Shown: in pieces, positions 1 through 11,733 of the stretch
Layout of the letters: each line of letters starts with the position of its first letter
Position numbering within the stretch: the stretch's first letter is position 1
Source: Stutzerimonas zhaodongensis
GTDB taxonomy: Bacteria > Pseudomonadota > Gammaproteobacteria > Pseudomonadales > Pseudomonadaceae
Direction of reading: 5' to 3'
Assembly: GCF_003696365.1 (NCBI RefSeq)
Contig: NZ_RFFM01000001.1
Coordinates: forward strand, 434,001 to 498,000
DNA: 64,000 bases
The notes under the pieces: model-generated
Databases searched by the model: none
Seen by the model: the letters and a program-made list of their open reading frames with translations, nothing else
What the model was told of the DNA's origin: nothing
Translations under genes and position numbers: made by a program

Positions 1-674
1 CGAACCCAACGCGGGATCTCGGCGCCGCACGCGTCGGAGAAGCGCGCCAGCTTGCTGTAGTTGGTGATCGGCATGATGCCTGGAACGATCGGTGTTTCAA
101 CGCCCATCCTGCGTACACGCTCGACGAAGTAGAAGTAGCAGTCGGCGTTGAAGAAGTATTGGGTGATGGCGCTGTCTGCACCTGCCTTGGCCTTGCGCAC
201 GAAGTTGGCCAGGTCATCCTCGAAATTGCGCGCCTGCGGATGCATTTCCGGATAGGCCGCGATTTCAATGTGGAAGTGGTCGCCGGTTTCGCTGCGAATG
301 AATTCCACCAATTCATTGGCGTAACGCAGTTCGCCGCTGGCCATGCCCATGCCCGACGGCAGGTCGCCGCGCAGTGCGACGATGCGCTTGATCCCAGCGT
401 CCTTGTACAGGTTCAGCAATTCGCGCAGTTCTTGCTTGCCGTCACCTACGCAGGACAGATGCGGCGCGGTCGACACCTTCACATCGCCGTCGAGTTGCAG
501 CACGGTGTTCAGCGTTCGGTCGCGAGTTGAGCCGCCTGCGCCATAGGTGCAGGAGAAAAAGTCCGGGTTGTACTCGGCCAGGCGTCTGGCCGTTGCCATC
601 AGTTTTTCGTGCCCTGCGTCCGTCTTGGTGGGGAAGAACTCGAAGCTGAAGCTGTGGCTACGTGGTTGTGACAT
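1..674 (-). CDS. metF: 5,10-methylenetetrahydrofolate reductase (partial, N-terminal part)
   Basis: This flavoenzyme reduces methylene-THF to methyl-THF, the methyl donor for methionine synthesis, in the cytoplasm. The minus strand from 674 reads MSQPRSHSFSFEFFPTKTDA, followed by FFSCTYGAGGSTRDR, then VALRGDLPSGMGM and FHIEIAAYPEMHP, which are the conserved MetF barrel segments. About 224 codons are present; the C-terminal part lies beyond the left edge of the window. The ATG at 674 is preceded by AAAGGAA. The gene is 79 bp downstream of ahcY on the same strand without a visible terminator between them, so it is probably cotranscribed with ahcY and placed under the same SAH riboswitch. Confidence 0.95.
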   Translation of the reverse strand, partial: MSQPRSHSFSFEFFPTKTDAGHEKLMATARRLAEYNPDFFSCTYGAGGSTRDRTLNTVLQLDGDVKVSTAPHLSCVGDGKQELRELLNLYKDAGIKRIVALRGDLPSGMGMASGELRYANELVEFIRSETGDHFHIEIAAYPEMHPQARNFEDDLANFVRKAKAGADSAITQYFFNADCYFYFVERVRRMGVETPIVPGIMPITNYSKLARFSDACGAEIPRWV

Positions 675-753
675 GACAATTCCTTTCAGCGATCAGCCGC
701 ACCGGGCCACAACGAGCGGGCTCGTCCGAAGCCTGGTACGGCTGTGGCCTCGA

Positions 754-2163
754 TTAGTAGCGGTAGCTATCCGGCTTGAACGGACCTTCTACTTCCACGC
801 CGATGTACTCGGCCTGAGTCGGCGTCAGGCGAGTGATAACCCCACCGAAACCCTTGACCATCTCGGCTGCGACTTCTTCGTCGAGTTTCTTCGGCAGCAC
901 CATGACGGTGACGTTCTTGGTCTTTTCGGTAACCGGCAGGTCAGCGAATTTCTCATTGAACAGGTGGATCTGTGCCAGTACCTGGTTGGCGAAAGAGCCG
1001 TCCATGATCCGGCTCGGGTGGCCGGTGGCGTTACCCAGATTCACCAGGCGGCCTTCGGCCAGCAGGATCAGGTAGTCGTCATTGTGCGCATCGAAGTTGC
1101 CTGGACCGGTGCGGTGGATCTTGTGCACCTGCGGCTTGACCTCTTCCCATGCCCAGTTCTTGCGCATGAAAGCGGTGTCGATTTCGTTGTCGAAGTGGCC
1201 GATGTTGCACACCAGTGCCCGCTTTTTGAGGGCCTTGAGCATGCCGGCGTCACAGACATTGGCGTTGCCGGTGGTGGTGACGATCAGGTCGATCTTGCCC
1301 AGCAGCGCGGTGTCAATGCTGGCATCGGTGCCGTCGTTGAGGCCGTCCTTGTACGGGGAGACCAGCTCGAAACCGTCCATGCAAGCTTGCATGGCGCAGA
1401 TCGGGTCTACTTCCGAGACCTTGACGATCATGCCTTCCTGACGCAATGACTGCGCCGAGCCCTTGCCTACGTCACCGTAGCCAATCACCAGCGCCTGCTT
1501 GCCGGAGAGAAGGTGGTCGGTGGCGCGCTTGATGGCGTCGTTGAGGCTGTGACGGCAGCCGTACTTGTTGTCGTTCTTGCTCTTGGTGACCGAGTCGTTG
1601 ACGTTGATCGCCGGGATCTTCAGGGTGCCTTTCTTGAGCATGTCCTGCAGGCGATGCACGCCAGTGGTAGTTTCCTCCGTGACACCATGCACGCGCTCGA
1701 GCACCTGCGGGTACTTGTCGTGCAGGATCTGGGTCAGGTCGCCGCCATCATCCAGGATCATGTTGGCGTCCCACGGCTGGCCATCCTTGAGGATGGTCTG
1801 CTCGATGCACCACTCGTATTCTTCCTCGGTCTCACCCTTCCAGGCGAAAACCGGGATGCCGGCAGCTGCAATGGCAGCGGCGGCCTGATCCTGGGTGGAG
1901 AAGATGTTGCAGCTGGACCAGCGTACTTCGGCGCCGAGGGCGGTCAGCGTCTCGATCAGCACGGCGGTCTGGATGGTCATGTGAATGCAGCCGAGGATTT
2001 TCGCGCCCTTGAGCGGCTGCTCGCCGGCGTACTTGTGGCGAAGGCCCATCAGGGCAGGCATTTCGGATTCGGCGATGATGATCTCGCGGCGGCCCCAGGC
2101 GGCCAGAGAAATATCGGCGACTTTGAAATCGTTGAAACCGGCAGGCGTCATGACAGCGCTCAT
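754..2163 (-). CDS. ahcY: Adenosylhomocysteinase (S-adenosylhomocysteine hydrolase)
   Basis: The enzyme hydrolyses SAH to adenosine and homocysteine, removing the product inhibitor of methyltransferases. It is 469 aa from the chosen start. The NAD-binding turn [15 protein letters not shown], the substrate-domain stretch [16 protein letters not shown] and the C-terminal KPDSYRY are all present. An in-frame ATG five codons upstream (2178) exists, but the ATG at 2163 has GGAG at good spacing. It also gives the usual Pseudomonas N-terminus [10 protein letters not shown] and the usual family length. The 5' leader contains a SAH riboswitch, and metF follows on the same strand. Confidence 0.97.
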   Translation of the reverse strand: MSAVMTPAGFNDFKVADISLAAWGRREIIIAESEMPALMGLRHKYAGEQPLKGAKILGCIHMTIQTAVLIETLTALGAEVRWSSCNIFSTQDQAAAAIAAAGIPVFAWKGETEEEYEWCIEQTILKDGQPWDANMILDDGGDLTQILHDKYPQVLERVHGVTEETTTGVHRLQDMLKKGTLKIPAINVNDSVTKSKNDNKYGCRHSLNDAIKRATDHLLSGKQALVIGYGDVGKGSAQSLRQEGMIVKVSEVDPICAMQACMDGFELVSPYKDGLNDGTDASIDTALLGKIDLIVTTTGNANVCDAGMLKALKKRALVCNIGHFDNEIDTAFMRKNWAWEEVKPQVHKIHRTGPGNFDAHNDDYLILLAEGRLVNLGNATGHPSRIMDGSFANQVLAQIHLFNEKFADLPVTEKTKNVTVMVLPKKLDEEVAAEMVKGFGGVITRLTPTQAEYIGVEVEGPFKPDSYRY

Positions 2164-2193
2164 TAAAGAGTTCTCCATTCGTTTTGTGCGAAT

Positions 2194-2332
2194 GGGCGCC
2201 GTTGATGCGTATGGTTAACGCCCCATCCGAGCCTGACAGGTGAGGTCTGATCCGGATCCGCTATCTCGCGACGGATAAGTCGCGTGGCTTACGAGATCCA
2301 AACAGGTCCATACCTGCTGCAGCGCCCCTCGG
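2194..2332 (-). ncRNA. SAH riboswitch in the ahcY leader
   Basis: On the minus strand the leader reads CCGAGGGGCGCTGCAGCAGG, then a variable arm, then CAGGCTCGG and finally CAACGGCGCCC just before the ahcY start. The CCGAG and CTCGG segments pair as the outer stem. GGGCGCT can pair with GGCGCCC as the pseudoknot. This is the order and core sequence of the S-adenosylhomocysteine riboswitch known from Pseudomonas and Betaproteobacteria, where SAH binding raises expression of ahcY. The 3' pseudoknot strand lies about 30 bases before the start codon. The pairing was read by eye; no covariance model was run. Confidence 0.9.
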
Positions 2333-2380
2333 ACAGGTGGCGGGCACGGCCGAGCAGTGTCGGCGGTGTGAAGCTCGGCG

Positions 2381-2409
2381 ATTATAGCTGTGACCGCGAG
2401 CAATCCCAA
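2381..2409 (-). promoter_or_regulatory. Probable sigma-70 promoter for ahcY-metF
   Basis: On the minus strand TTGGGA (2409-2404) and TATAAT (2386-2381) are separated by exactly 17 bases, a near-consensus housekeeping promoter. Initiation would fall near 2374, about 40 bases before the 5' arm of the SAH riboswitch, so the riboswitch would be in the leader. Confidence 0.65.
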
Positions 2410-2429
2410 GCCCGACGCATTTCCAGCTG

Positions 2430-3683
2430 TCAGCGACTATTGCCGCTGTCACGCGTGCAGATATTGCGGACCAGACGACCAATGCTCAATCCCTGCACCA
2501 GGATCGAGAACAGAACCACCAGATAGGTGATGTTGAGCAGCAGATTACGCTCCTCACTGGCGGGCAGGGCGAGTACCAGCGCCACCGAGATTCCGCCTCG
2601 CAACCCACCCCAAGTGAGGATGCGAACGGTGCCGTTGGGCAGCGCGCGACCCATCTTGCGCAGCAATAGTGCTGGCGGGCCGACCGCGGCCAGGCGCGTG
2701 CCCAGGATCAGCAGCGTGATGCACAGGGCGATCAGCAGGTACTTCGCACTGAAGGGCAGCAGCACCAGCTCCATCCCGATCAGAACGAACAGCACTGCGT
2801 TGAGGATTTCATCAAGCAGTTCCCAGAAATTGTCCAGGTTCTCACGGGTATGGGCCGACATTGCATGCTTGCGCCCCTGGTTACCGATGATCAGCCCGGC
2901 CACCACCATGGCGATCGGCCCGGATACGTGCAGATGGGTCGCCAGGGTATAGCCGCCGAGCACCAGGGCAAGGGTCAGCAGCACCTCCACCTGGTACTGA
3001 TCGATGCTCTTGAGCAGTGCGAAGGTCAGTGCACCGAGCAACGCGCCGAGCAGAATTCCGCCCCCGGCTTCCTCGAAGAACAGCCAGACCGCTTCGCCGG
3101 CACCCGGGACTTCGCCTCTTGCCAGCACCCCCAGCAGTACGGTGAACACGACCACCGCGACCCCGTCATTGAACAGCGATTCGCCGACAATGGTGGTTTC
3201 CAGGGCTTTCGGTGCTCCGGCGGAACGCATGATGCCCAGCACCGCAATGGGGTCGGTGGGTGAGATCAGGGCGCCGAATAGCAGACAGTAGATCAGCGGC
3301 GGCTGCAGCCCGAACAGTTCGAGGATCCACCAGCTGCCGAACCCTATAACGGCCGTGGAAAACAACACCCCTGCGGTGGCCAACAGGCCGATGGCCCAGC
3401 GCCTCGCCCGCAGGTCGGCGAGATTGATGTGCAGTGCTCCGGCAAACAGAAGGAAAGAGAGCATGCCGTCCATCAACAGGTGATTGAAATCGATCCGGCC
3501 GATCAGAGACTCGATCAATTGTTCGAGCTGTGGGAATCCCAGCATTGCCAGCGCGTGCAAAAACAGAGAAAACACCAGGGCGGTGGCCATCACGCCGATG
3601 GTGGGCGGCAGCCCTATGAACCGGTAATTCACATAAGCAAGCAGCGCGGTCAGGGTGATGAATAGTGCCGATATTTCCAGCAT
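2430..3683 (-). CDS. Cation:proton antiporter, CPA1/NhaP-like
   Basis: This 417-aa protein is almost entirely hydrophobic, with about twelve likely membrane segments. It is expected to exchange Na+ or K+ for H+ across the inner membrane. The motif GESLFNDGVAVVVF near residue 160 carries the Asn-Asp pair typical of CPA1 antiporters, and GALISPTDPIAVLG lies just upstream, as in NhaP. TWGGLRGGISVALVLALP near the C-terminus is another CPA1 hallmark. There is no large cytoplasmic tail or TrkA-type domain. It is transcribed alone, away from ahcY. The transported cation cannot be told from the sequence. Confidence 0.88.
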   Translation of the reverse strand: MLEISALFITLTALLAYVNYRFIGLPPTIGVMATALVFSLFLHALAMLGFPQLEQLIESLIGRIDFNHLLMDGMLSFLLFAGALHINLADLRARRWAIGLLATAGVLFSTAVIGFGSWWILELFGLQPPLIYCLLFGALISPTDPIAVLGIMRSAGAPKALETTIVGESLFNDGVAVVVFTVLLGVLARGEVPGAGEAVWLFFEEAGGGILLGALLGALTFALLKSIDQYQVEVLLTLALVLGGYTLATHLHVSGPIAMVVAGLIIGNQGRKHAMSAHTRENLDNFWELLDEILNAVLFVLIGMELVLLPFSAKYLLIALCITLLILGTRLAAVGPPALLLRKMGRALPNGTVRILTWGGLRGGISVALVLALPASEERNLLLNITYLVVLFSILVQGLSIGRLVRNICTRDSGNSR

Positions 3684-3865
3684 GCAGGCCCCAGCTAGAC
3701 GATTTGGATAAGAGTCAGAGTTGACCTGCTCATGTCACGATTGGTGCCTGCCTTGATCTCGTCGTCGCAAAGAGCGCGCGCCGACGAACTCAGCCGGCGG
3801 CAGGGGGGTCGAATATTAAGGTTCGGTGAACCCCGTCGGGCCAATGACCCTCTGGAGCTGACAAC

Positions 3866-4300
3866 ATGAACCTCTCCTTACGTTCTGTTCTGCTTGCGGC
3901 TTGCGCCGTGGTGTCTCTGCCGGCGGCGGCCAATTCCTGCTATGTGACCGCTGAAACGTCCGGCGCCGTCCCGCCACCCGTAGTGACGGAAAAATGCTTT
4001 GAATTTCATGGTGCCGAAGACGATTCGATCGACTGGGTGTGCCAGGACAACGAGGCCATCAAGAACTCGCGGCGCGAAATCCGTGACAGTTGCCCGTCCG
4101 GCCACTTCGGCGTCTGCACGGCTGAGATGACTCCTGAAACGCTAGCCAACGAACGCGCCACAGGCAGCCAGGCAAATGACACACCTGCACCGACCACCGT
4201 GCCGGAAACCGCGAGAATCGTGACGTACAACTACGAGTCCACCAATCGTGGCCAGGCAAAGATTGATTGCGAAAGCGCGGGTGGTGAATGGTCGCAGTGA
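3866..4300 (+). CDS. Small secreted cysteine-containing protein of unknown function
   Basis: The 144-aa product begins with a clear Sec signal peptide, with cleavage likely after LPAAANS. The mature part has at least six cysteines (including SCYVTAE, EKCFEF, WVCQDN, DSCPSG, GVCTAE and DCESAGG), which suggests periplasmic disulfides. A Thr/Pro-rich linker (DTPAPTTVPETA) precedes a short C-terminal segment. GGAG lies 10 bases before the ATG. I do not recognise the family. It sits upstream of a cytochrome c'-like lipoprotein gene on the same strand, but the two are not obviously coupled. Confidence 0.75.
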   Translation: MNLSLRSVLLAACAVVSLPAAANSCYVTAETSGAVPPPVVTEKCFEFHGAEDDSIDWVCQDNEAIKNSRREIRDSCPSGHFGVCTAEMTPETLANERATGSQANDTPAPTTVPETARIVTYNYESTNRGQAKIDCESAGGEWSQ

Positions 4301-4372
4301 CCCGTCGGCGTTAGGTGAATTGAGCGGACGCAGGGATAATCGCTGTCCGTTGTGTTCACGAGTGCTTGGTCA

Positions 4373-4819
4373 ATGAAGCTGCTGTCGTTGTGTGTTTCGC
4401 TGATTGCCGTAATTGCCGTGGCGGGCTGTGATCGGATCGATCCCAATTCACCGCTGGGTAAACGCAAGGCCATCTACCAGCAGATGCTCGACGTCAAGGA
4501 GGATCTCGGCGGCATGCTCCGTGGGCGCCTGGAGTTCAATCCCCAGGAATTCGCCCGGGGCGCGGTCACGCTTGATGAGCTGTCGCGCCAACCCTGGCAG
4601 CACTATCCGGAAGTCAAGGAAGCTCAAAGTGATGCCCGCAATGATGTATGGGAAAAACAGGCGCGTTTCAACGAGCTGGCACGGGAGCTTGAAGCGCGCA
4701 CGGCGGAGCTGGTGACAGCGACTGCCGAGAGTGCAACGACAGTGCAGGGTGTGTCGCCAGCATTCCAGCGTGTCGAGGATGCCTGCGAGACTTGCCACAA
4801 GGCGTTTCGCGCTTACTGA
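4373..4819 (+). CDS. Cytochrome c'-like lipoprotein
   Basis: The 148-aa product has a lipobox (AVAGC, Cys19), so it should be a periplasmic lipoprotein. Its C-terminal CETCHKAF (residues 138-145) is a c-type haem attachment motif in the position used by cytochrome c' proteins. The region between is mostly helical, as expected for the four-helix cytochrome c' fold. The ATG at 4373 is preferred over a GTG at 4352 because it begins the signal peptide directly; no strong ribosome-binding site is visible for either. A redox or gas-binding role is plausible for the family but not shown here. Confidence 0.8.
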   Translation: MKLLSLCVSLIAVIAVAGCDRIDPNSPLGKRKAIYQQMLDVKEDLGGMLRGRLEFNPQEFARGAVTLDELSRQPWQHYPEVKEAQSDARNDVWEKQARFNELARELEARTAELVTATAESATTVQGVSPAFQRVEDACETCHKAFRAY

Positions 4820-4825
4820 GGGTTG

Positions 4826-5206
4826 TCAGCGCTTGGCGGCGTCGAGCAACTGCCGGGCATGATCCAGGCGCCTTTTGCTCAATTCGATCCTCTCCTGATC
4901 GCCAGTACCCAGCGCTTCGCGCAGCTGCGCTTCACGTTCATCGGCGACCCGAGTGGCTTTCTCGATCGCCAGATGATTGGGCTGTACGGGAACCACGCCA
5001 CGGCATTGCTTGTTGAGTTGCTGCAAGCGCTCTTCAAGCGTGCTTCGGCGGGCCTTGTCTCCCTGTAGCCGCGCTTCTTTGATCTGTTCGCCGATCACCT
5101 GACGTGAATCGGCGCAGACATTTTTCTGGTCCTGCTCCGCGCCTACCGACTGCATGATGCAGCCGGCCGTAATCAGCGCAGCGAAGGTGTATCGCCTGAG
5201 GGTCAT
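4826..5206 (-). CDS. DUF1090-type periplasmic protein
   Basis: The 126-aa product starts with a signal peptide (MTLRRYTFAALITAGCIMQSVGA). It then has a charged, helix-prone body with two short cysteine-containing elements (NVCADSR, NKQCRGV) and a C-terminal KRRLDHARQLLDAAKR helix. The pattern matches DUF1090 (YqjC-like) proteins, which are small periplasmic proteins of unknown function. GGAG precedes the ATG. It converges on the cytochrome c'-like gene, with only 6 bases between the two stops. Confidence 0.75.
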   Translation of the reverse strand: MTLRRYTFAALITAGCIMQSVGAEQDQKNVCADSRQVIGEQIKEARLQGDKARRSTLEERLQQLNKQCRGVVPVQPNHLAIEKATRVADEREAQLREALGTGDQERIELSKRRLDHARQLLDAAKR

Positions 5207-5263
5207 GCACGCTCCATTCTTATTGTTCTCCCTCTGAGACTGAGCAGAGCGCGCTAAGTGCCC

Positions 5264-7278
<2,015 letters not shown>

Positions 7279-8208
7279 GTGCAACCCGTGATTTCCATCG
7301 AGCAGCTGAGCAAGACCTACGCGTCCGGGCATCCAGCGCTCACCCAGATCGATCTGCAGATCAACAAGGGCGAAATCTTCGCTCTGCTCGGACCCAACGG
7401 CGCCGGCAAGACCACCCTGATCAGCATTATCTGCGGCATCGTCAATCCGGGCGGTGGGCGGGTGCTGGTGGACGGGTACGACATCGTCAACGACTACCGC
7501 GAAGCCCGCTCGAAGATCGGCCTGGTGCCGCAGGAACTGTTCAACGAAGGTTTCGAGAGTGTCTGGGCGACGGTGCGCTTTTCTCGCGGCCTGTTCGGCA
7601 AGGCGCCGGACGATGCCTATCTGGAAAAGCTGCTGCGTGATCTCTCGCTTTGGGACAAAAAAGGCGCGCGCATCATCGAGCTATCCGGCGGCATGAAGCG
7701 CCGGGTGATGATCGCCAAGGCACTGTCTCACGAGCCGAGCATCTTGTTTCTCGACGAGCCCACCGCAGGGGTCGATGTCGAGTTGCGCCGCGATATGTGG
7801 GAAATGGTCCGTGGCCTGCGCGAGCGCGGCGTGACCATCATCCTCACCACCCATTACATCGAAGAGGCCGAGGAGATGGCCGATCGCATCGGTGTAATCA
7901 GCAAGGGCGAGATCATCCTGGTCGAGGACAAGCAGGCATTGATGCAGAAGCTTGGCAAGAAGCAGCTGACCCTGCATCTGCAACGTCCACTGGCCGAAAT
8001 CCCGGCGGATCTGGCGGGTTATCCGCTCGAGCTGGTCGATTCCGGCAACCAGCTGGTGTTCACATTCGATGCGCAGCACGAGGACACCGGCATTGCTGAA
8101 TTGCTCAGGCGTCTGGCGGTACACAAGATCGATTTCAAGGATCTGCAGTCGAGCCAGAGTTCGCTTGAAGAAATCTTCGTCAGCTTGGTAAAGGGCAGCC
8201 GCACATGA
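7279..8208 (+). CDS. ABC-2 type exporter, ATP-binding protein (YadG-like)
   Basis: The 309-aa ATPase has Walker A (GPNGAGKTT), signature LSGGMKRR, Walker B ([12 protein letters not shown]) and the H-loop ([17 protein letters not shown]). The C-terminal ~80 residues form the extra domain seen in drug/polysaccharide-type ABC-2 ATPases. Translation starts at GTG 7279, with GGAG nine bases before it; no better ATG exists. The downstream permease overlaps by four bases, so the two form one transporter. It resembles E. coli YadG/YadH; the substrate is unknown. Confidence 0.92.
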   Translation: MQPVISIEQLSKTYASGHPALTQIDLQINKGEIFALLGPNGAGKTTLISIICGIVNPGGGRVLVDGYDIVNDYREARSKIGLVPQELFNEGFESVWATVRFSRGLFGKAPDDAYLEKLLRDLSLWDKKGARIIELSGGMKRRVMIAKALSHEPSILFLDEPTAGVDVELRRDMWEMVRGLRERGVTIILTTHYIEEAEEMADRIGVISKGEIILVEDKQALMQKLGKKQLTLHLQRPLAEIPADLAGYPLELVDSGNQLVFTFDAQHEDTGIAELLRRLAVHKIDFKDLQSSQSSLEEIFVSLVKGSRT

Positions 8209-8966
8209 ATTTCCACGCAATCCGCGCCATCTACCTGTTCGAGCTGGCGCGCACCTGGCGCACGCTGCTGCAGAGTATCGCCACGCCAGTCATTTCCACT
8301 TCTCTGTATTTCGTAGTGTTCGGCTCCGCCATTGGGTCGCGCATGGAGGCCATGCACGGCATTCCCTACGGCGCCTTCATCATTCCGGGTCTGATCATGA
8401 TGGCACTGCTTACCGAGAGCATTTCCAACGCTTCGTTCGGCATCTACATGCCGCGCTATTCGGGGACCATCTACGAGGTGCTCTCGGCACCGGTGTCGTA
8501 TCTCGAGATCGTCATCGGCTATGTCGGCGCCGCGGCGACCAAATCGATCATTCTCGGCCTGGTCATCCTGCTCACCGCTCGGTTGTTCGTTGATTACGAG
8601 ATTGCGCACCCGTGGGTCATGGCGCTGTTCCTTGTGCTCACCGCGGTGACGTTCTGCCTGTTCGGTTTCATCATCGGTATCTGGGCCGATGGCTGGGAAA
8701 AGCTGCAGATCGTGCCGTCGCTGATCGTCATGCCTTTGGCCTTTCTCGGTGGCAGCTTCTATTCCATCGAGATGCTTCCGCCAGTCTGGCAAAAGGTCAC
8801 GTTGTTCAATCCGGTGGTGTACCTCATCAGCGGCTTTCGCTGGAGCTTCTACGGCGTGTCGGACGTCAATGTCGGCATCAGCCTGGCCATGACGCTGGGC
8901 TTCCTCGCCCTGTGCCTCGGGCTCATCTGGTGGATATTCAAGACGGGCTATCGGTTGAAGAATTGA
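8205..8966 (+). CDS. ABC-2 type exporter, permease (YadH-like)
   Basis: This 253-aa inner-membrane protein has six likely membrane segments and the ABC-2 permease arrangement. This includes a central [20 protein letters not shown] segment, where [12 protein letters not shown] is typical of YadH-like permeases. The start codon overlaps the stop of the ATPase gene (ATGA), indicating translational coupling. It is presumed to dimerise and pair with the ATPase encoded at 7279-8208. The exported compound cannot be predicted. Confidence 0.92.
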   Translation: MNFHAIRAIYLFELARTWRTLLQSIATPVISTSLYFVVFGSAIGSRMEAMHGIPYGAFIIPGLIMMALLTESISNASFGIYMPRYSGTIYEVLSAPVSYLEIVIGYVGAAATKSIILGLVILLTARLFVDYEIAHPWVMALFLVLTAVTFCLFGFIIGIWADGWEKLQIVPSLIVMPLAFLGGSFYSIEMLPPVWQKVTLFNPVVYLISGFRWSFYGVSDVNVGISLAMTLGFLALCLGLIWWIFKTGYRLKN

Positions 8967-8986
8967 GACGAGTAGAGGCCTGATGC

Positions 8987-9283
8987 CTAGCGGCCAAACT
9001 GCTTTTCGCATGGAATGCCGTCACCATCTCCGTCCATCTTCGTATTGGGGCAGTTGCGAATGAAGAACCTGGCTTCTTCATAAGAGCGCATCTGGCTGCA
9101 GTGCTGGCGGCCATCGCAACTGAATGTCTGGACTGGCGCAGATCTGATAGCGGTGGACTGGCTGGTTGGGTTTTGATTGCTGACAACCGGGCTGGAGCTG
9201 GAGCCCCAAGGCAGGCTCCATGTGCCAGTGACATAGCCGTAACCGAAATAAGCCAGAGCCGCGATAACTAAGAGCTTGCGCAT
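8987..9283 (-). CDS. Excalibur calcium-binding domain protein
   Basis: The 98-aa product has an N-terminal hydrophobic anchor or signal peptide (MRKLLVIAALAYFGYGYVTG) and a Ser/Thr-rich linker. Its C-terminal module has FSCDGRQHCSQMRSYEEA, then FFIRNCPNTKMDGDGDGIPCE. The DxDxDGxPCE ending is the Excalibur calcium-binding motif, and the four cysteines are in the usual spacing. It is likely surface or periplasmic. It converges on the ABC permease and lies downstream of the metK terminator as a separate unit. Its function is unknown beyond calcium binding inferred from the motif. Confidence 0.85.
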   Translation of the reverse strand: MRKLLVIAALAYFGYGYVTGTWSLPWGSSSSPVVSNQNPTSQSTAIRSAPVQTFSCDGRQHCSQMRSYEEARFFIRNCPNTKMDGDGDGIPCEKQFGR

Positions 9284-9393
9284 GTCTAAATCCTTTTAAT
9301 GCGTACGATGTTTTACGGGCGATGTGTCGGCGCGGAAGCGTAACGGCATCGATTGATTAGCGAAAGGGAGTCGGAAACGTTTCCCAGAGCAGT

Positions 9394-9432
9394 AAAAAGC
9401 CCCGCGCAGCTCTCGCTGGCGGGGCTTTTTTC
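9394..9432 (-). terminator. Rho-independent terminator after metK
   Basis: AAAAAGCCCCGC (9394-9405) pairs with GCGGGGCTTTTTT (9419 onward) around a 13-base loop. Read on the minus strand it gives a GC stem followed by a T-run, 17 bases after the metK stop. The flanking A/T runs make it potentially bidirectional. Confidence 0.85.
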
Positions 9433-9448
9433 TGGCAGCGGTCTGGGT

Positions 9449-10639
<1,191 letters not shown>

Positions 10640-10654
10640 CTATCGGTTCCTAAA

Positions 10655-11656
10655 TTACCGGTGGGTGAGTCGGCTGTCAGGGGCGGGCCGGGAAAAGTAC
10701 CGGGCCTGGATCTGAAAACCGTTCTTCAAGCCAATGTAGAGGCTCTCGCCGGGCGTGAGCCCCGCGGCATCGGCCCAACGGGCCAGATCGTCCTGTTCAA
10801 AGCCTAACCACAGATCGCCGCAGGCCTCCCTGGCCCAACTCTGGTTATGGCTGCACAGCTCGGTGATCAGCAGGCTTCCGCTCACGTTCACCAGCCGTGC
10901 CAGTTGCTTGAGTGCTTCACCTGGCGCCGCCAAGTGATGCAAAACCATGTTCAGCACGACGCAATCGGCCGACGGACATTCGTCCTGTAATGCGTCGGCA
11001 AGTTTCAACTCGACGTTGTCCAGCGTATCGCGCTCGCAACGTGAGCGAGCCAGCTCGAGCATCGCAGGACTGTTGTCCACCGCGACTACGCGAGCGAATC
11101 GATGGGCCAACTCCGGCAGAAAGCTGCCGTCCCCCGGGCCGACTTCGAGTGCTGTGCAATCCGCTGAAAGGTTCAGCGCATCGAGCAGCGCGACCACGCT
11201 GTCGCGGTACTGAGGAAGCCCGGCGATCATGTCCTGCCGTGCCTGGAAACTGCCTGCCATTTTTGCGAAGAAATCTTCGCTGGCTGCGCTGCGTTGGGCA
11301 TGCACGGCACCGATGCGCGCATGAACATCGGCAGGCAGCGTCAGCTGGTCGACCTCCTCCAGCAGCGCAGCATGCAGCTTGCCTCCAAGGCTATCGAGTT
11401 GGGGCAGGGCGCGGCGGTAGAAGATCGCGTTGCCTTCCCGGCGGGTCGCCAGCAGTCCGGCTTGAGTCAGCACCTTGAGATGATGGCTGATCCCGGATTG
11501 CCCGGTGGCGAAGATCTGCGCCAGTTCGAGCACGCCGAATGAGTCGCTTGCCAGCGCACGCAGCACGTTTAGGCGCAGCGAGTCGCCGCCGGCCTTGCAC
11601 AGGGCGGCGAGCTGATCGCTGTCATCGAAGGAGATCTGGGGAATACGCAGGCTCAT
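10655..11656 (-). CDS. ArsR-family regulator fused to a SAM-dependent methyltransferase domain
   Basis: The 333-aa protein has an N-terminal winged-helix domain (about residues 15-95). Its recognition helix reads ATGQSGISHHLKVLTQAGLL, the ArsR/SmtB pattern. A class I methyltransferase domain follows, with motif I EVGPGDGSFLPELA (about residue 170) and post-motifs VVLNMVLHHLAAPGEAL. No CxC-type metal site is visible. The gene is immediately upstream of metK and preceded by a perfect palindrome. I infer a repressor of metK that reads SAM or SAH through the methyltransferase fold, like the SahR regulators described in Proteobacteria (recalled, not looked up). It might alternatively be an active methyltransferase. 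Confidence 0.9.
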   Translation of the reverse strand: MSLRIPQISFDDSDQLAALCKAGGDSLRLNVLRALASDSFGVLELAQIFATGQSGISHHLKVLTQAGLLATRREGNAIFYRRALPQLDSLGGKLHAALLEEVDQLTLPADVHARIGAVHAQRSAASEDFFAKMAGSFQARQDMIAGLPQYRDSVVALLDALNLSADCTALEVGPGDGSFLPELAHRFARVVAVDNSPAMLELARSRCERDTLDNVELKLADALQDECPSADCVVLNMVLHHLAAPGEALKQLARLVNVSGSLLITELCSHNQSWAREACGDLWLGFEQDDLARWADAAGLTPGESLYIGLKNGFQIQARYFSRPAPDSRLTHR

Positions 11657-11693
11657 AGGCCGCGCAGTCTAGTCGGTCGTTTTTCGTCCAGCA

Positions 11694-11725
11694 ATGGCAA
11701 TATCAAAAAGTTTTGATATTGCCAT
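11694..11725. promoter_or_regulatory. Perfect 32-bp palindrome, candidate operator of the ArsR-methyltransferase/metK operon
   Basis: ATGGCAATATCAAAA (11694-11708) and TTTTGATATTGCCAT (11711-11725) are exact reverse complements around the two bases AG. The site is centred about 54 bp upstream of the ArsR-methyltransferase start, between that gene and the end of the LysE gene. ArsR-type repressors bind AT-rich dyads of this form. A factor-independent terminator is less likely, because no T-run follows on the minus strand. Confidence 0.7.
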
Positions 11726-11733
11726 GCGCCTCG

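Noticed and set aside
11694-11725. The palindrome as a terminator of the LysE gene
   Set aside because: There is no T-run after the dyad, and its AT-rich arms suit a protein operator better.
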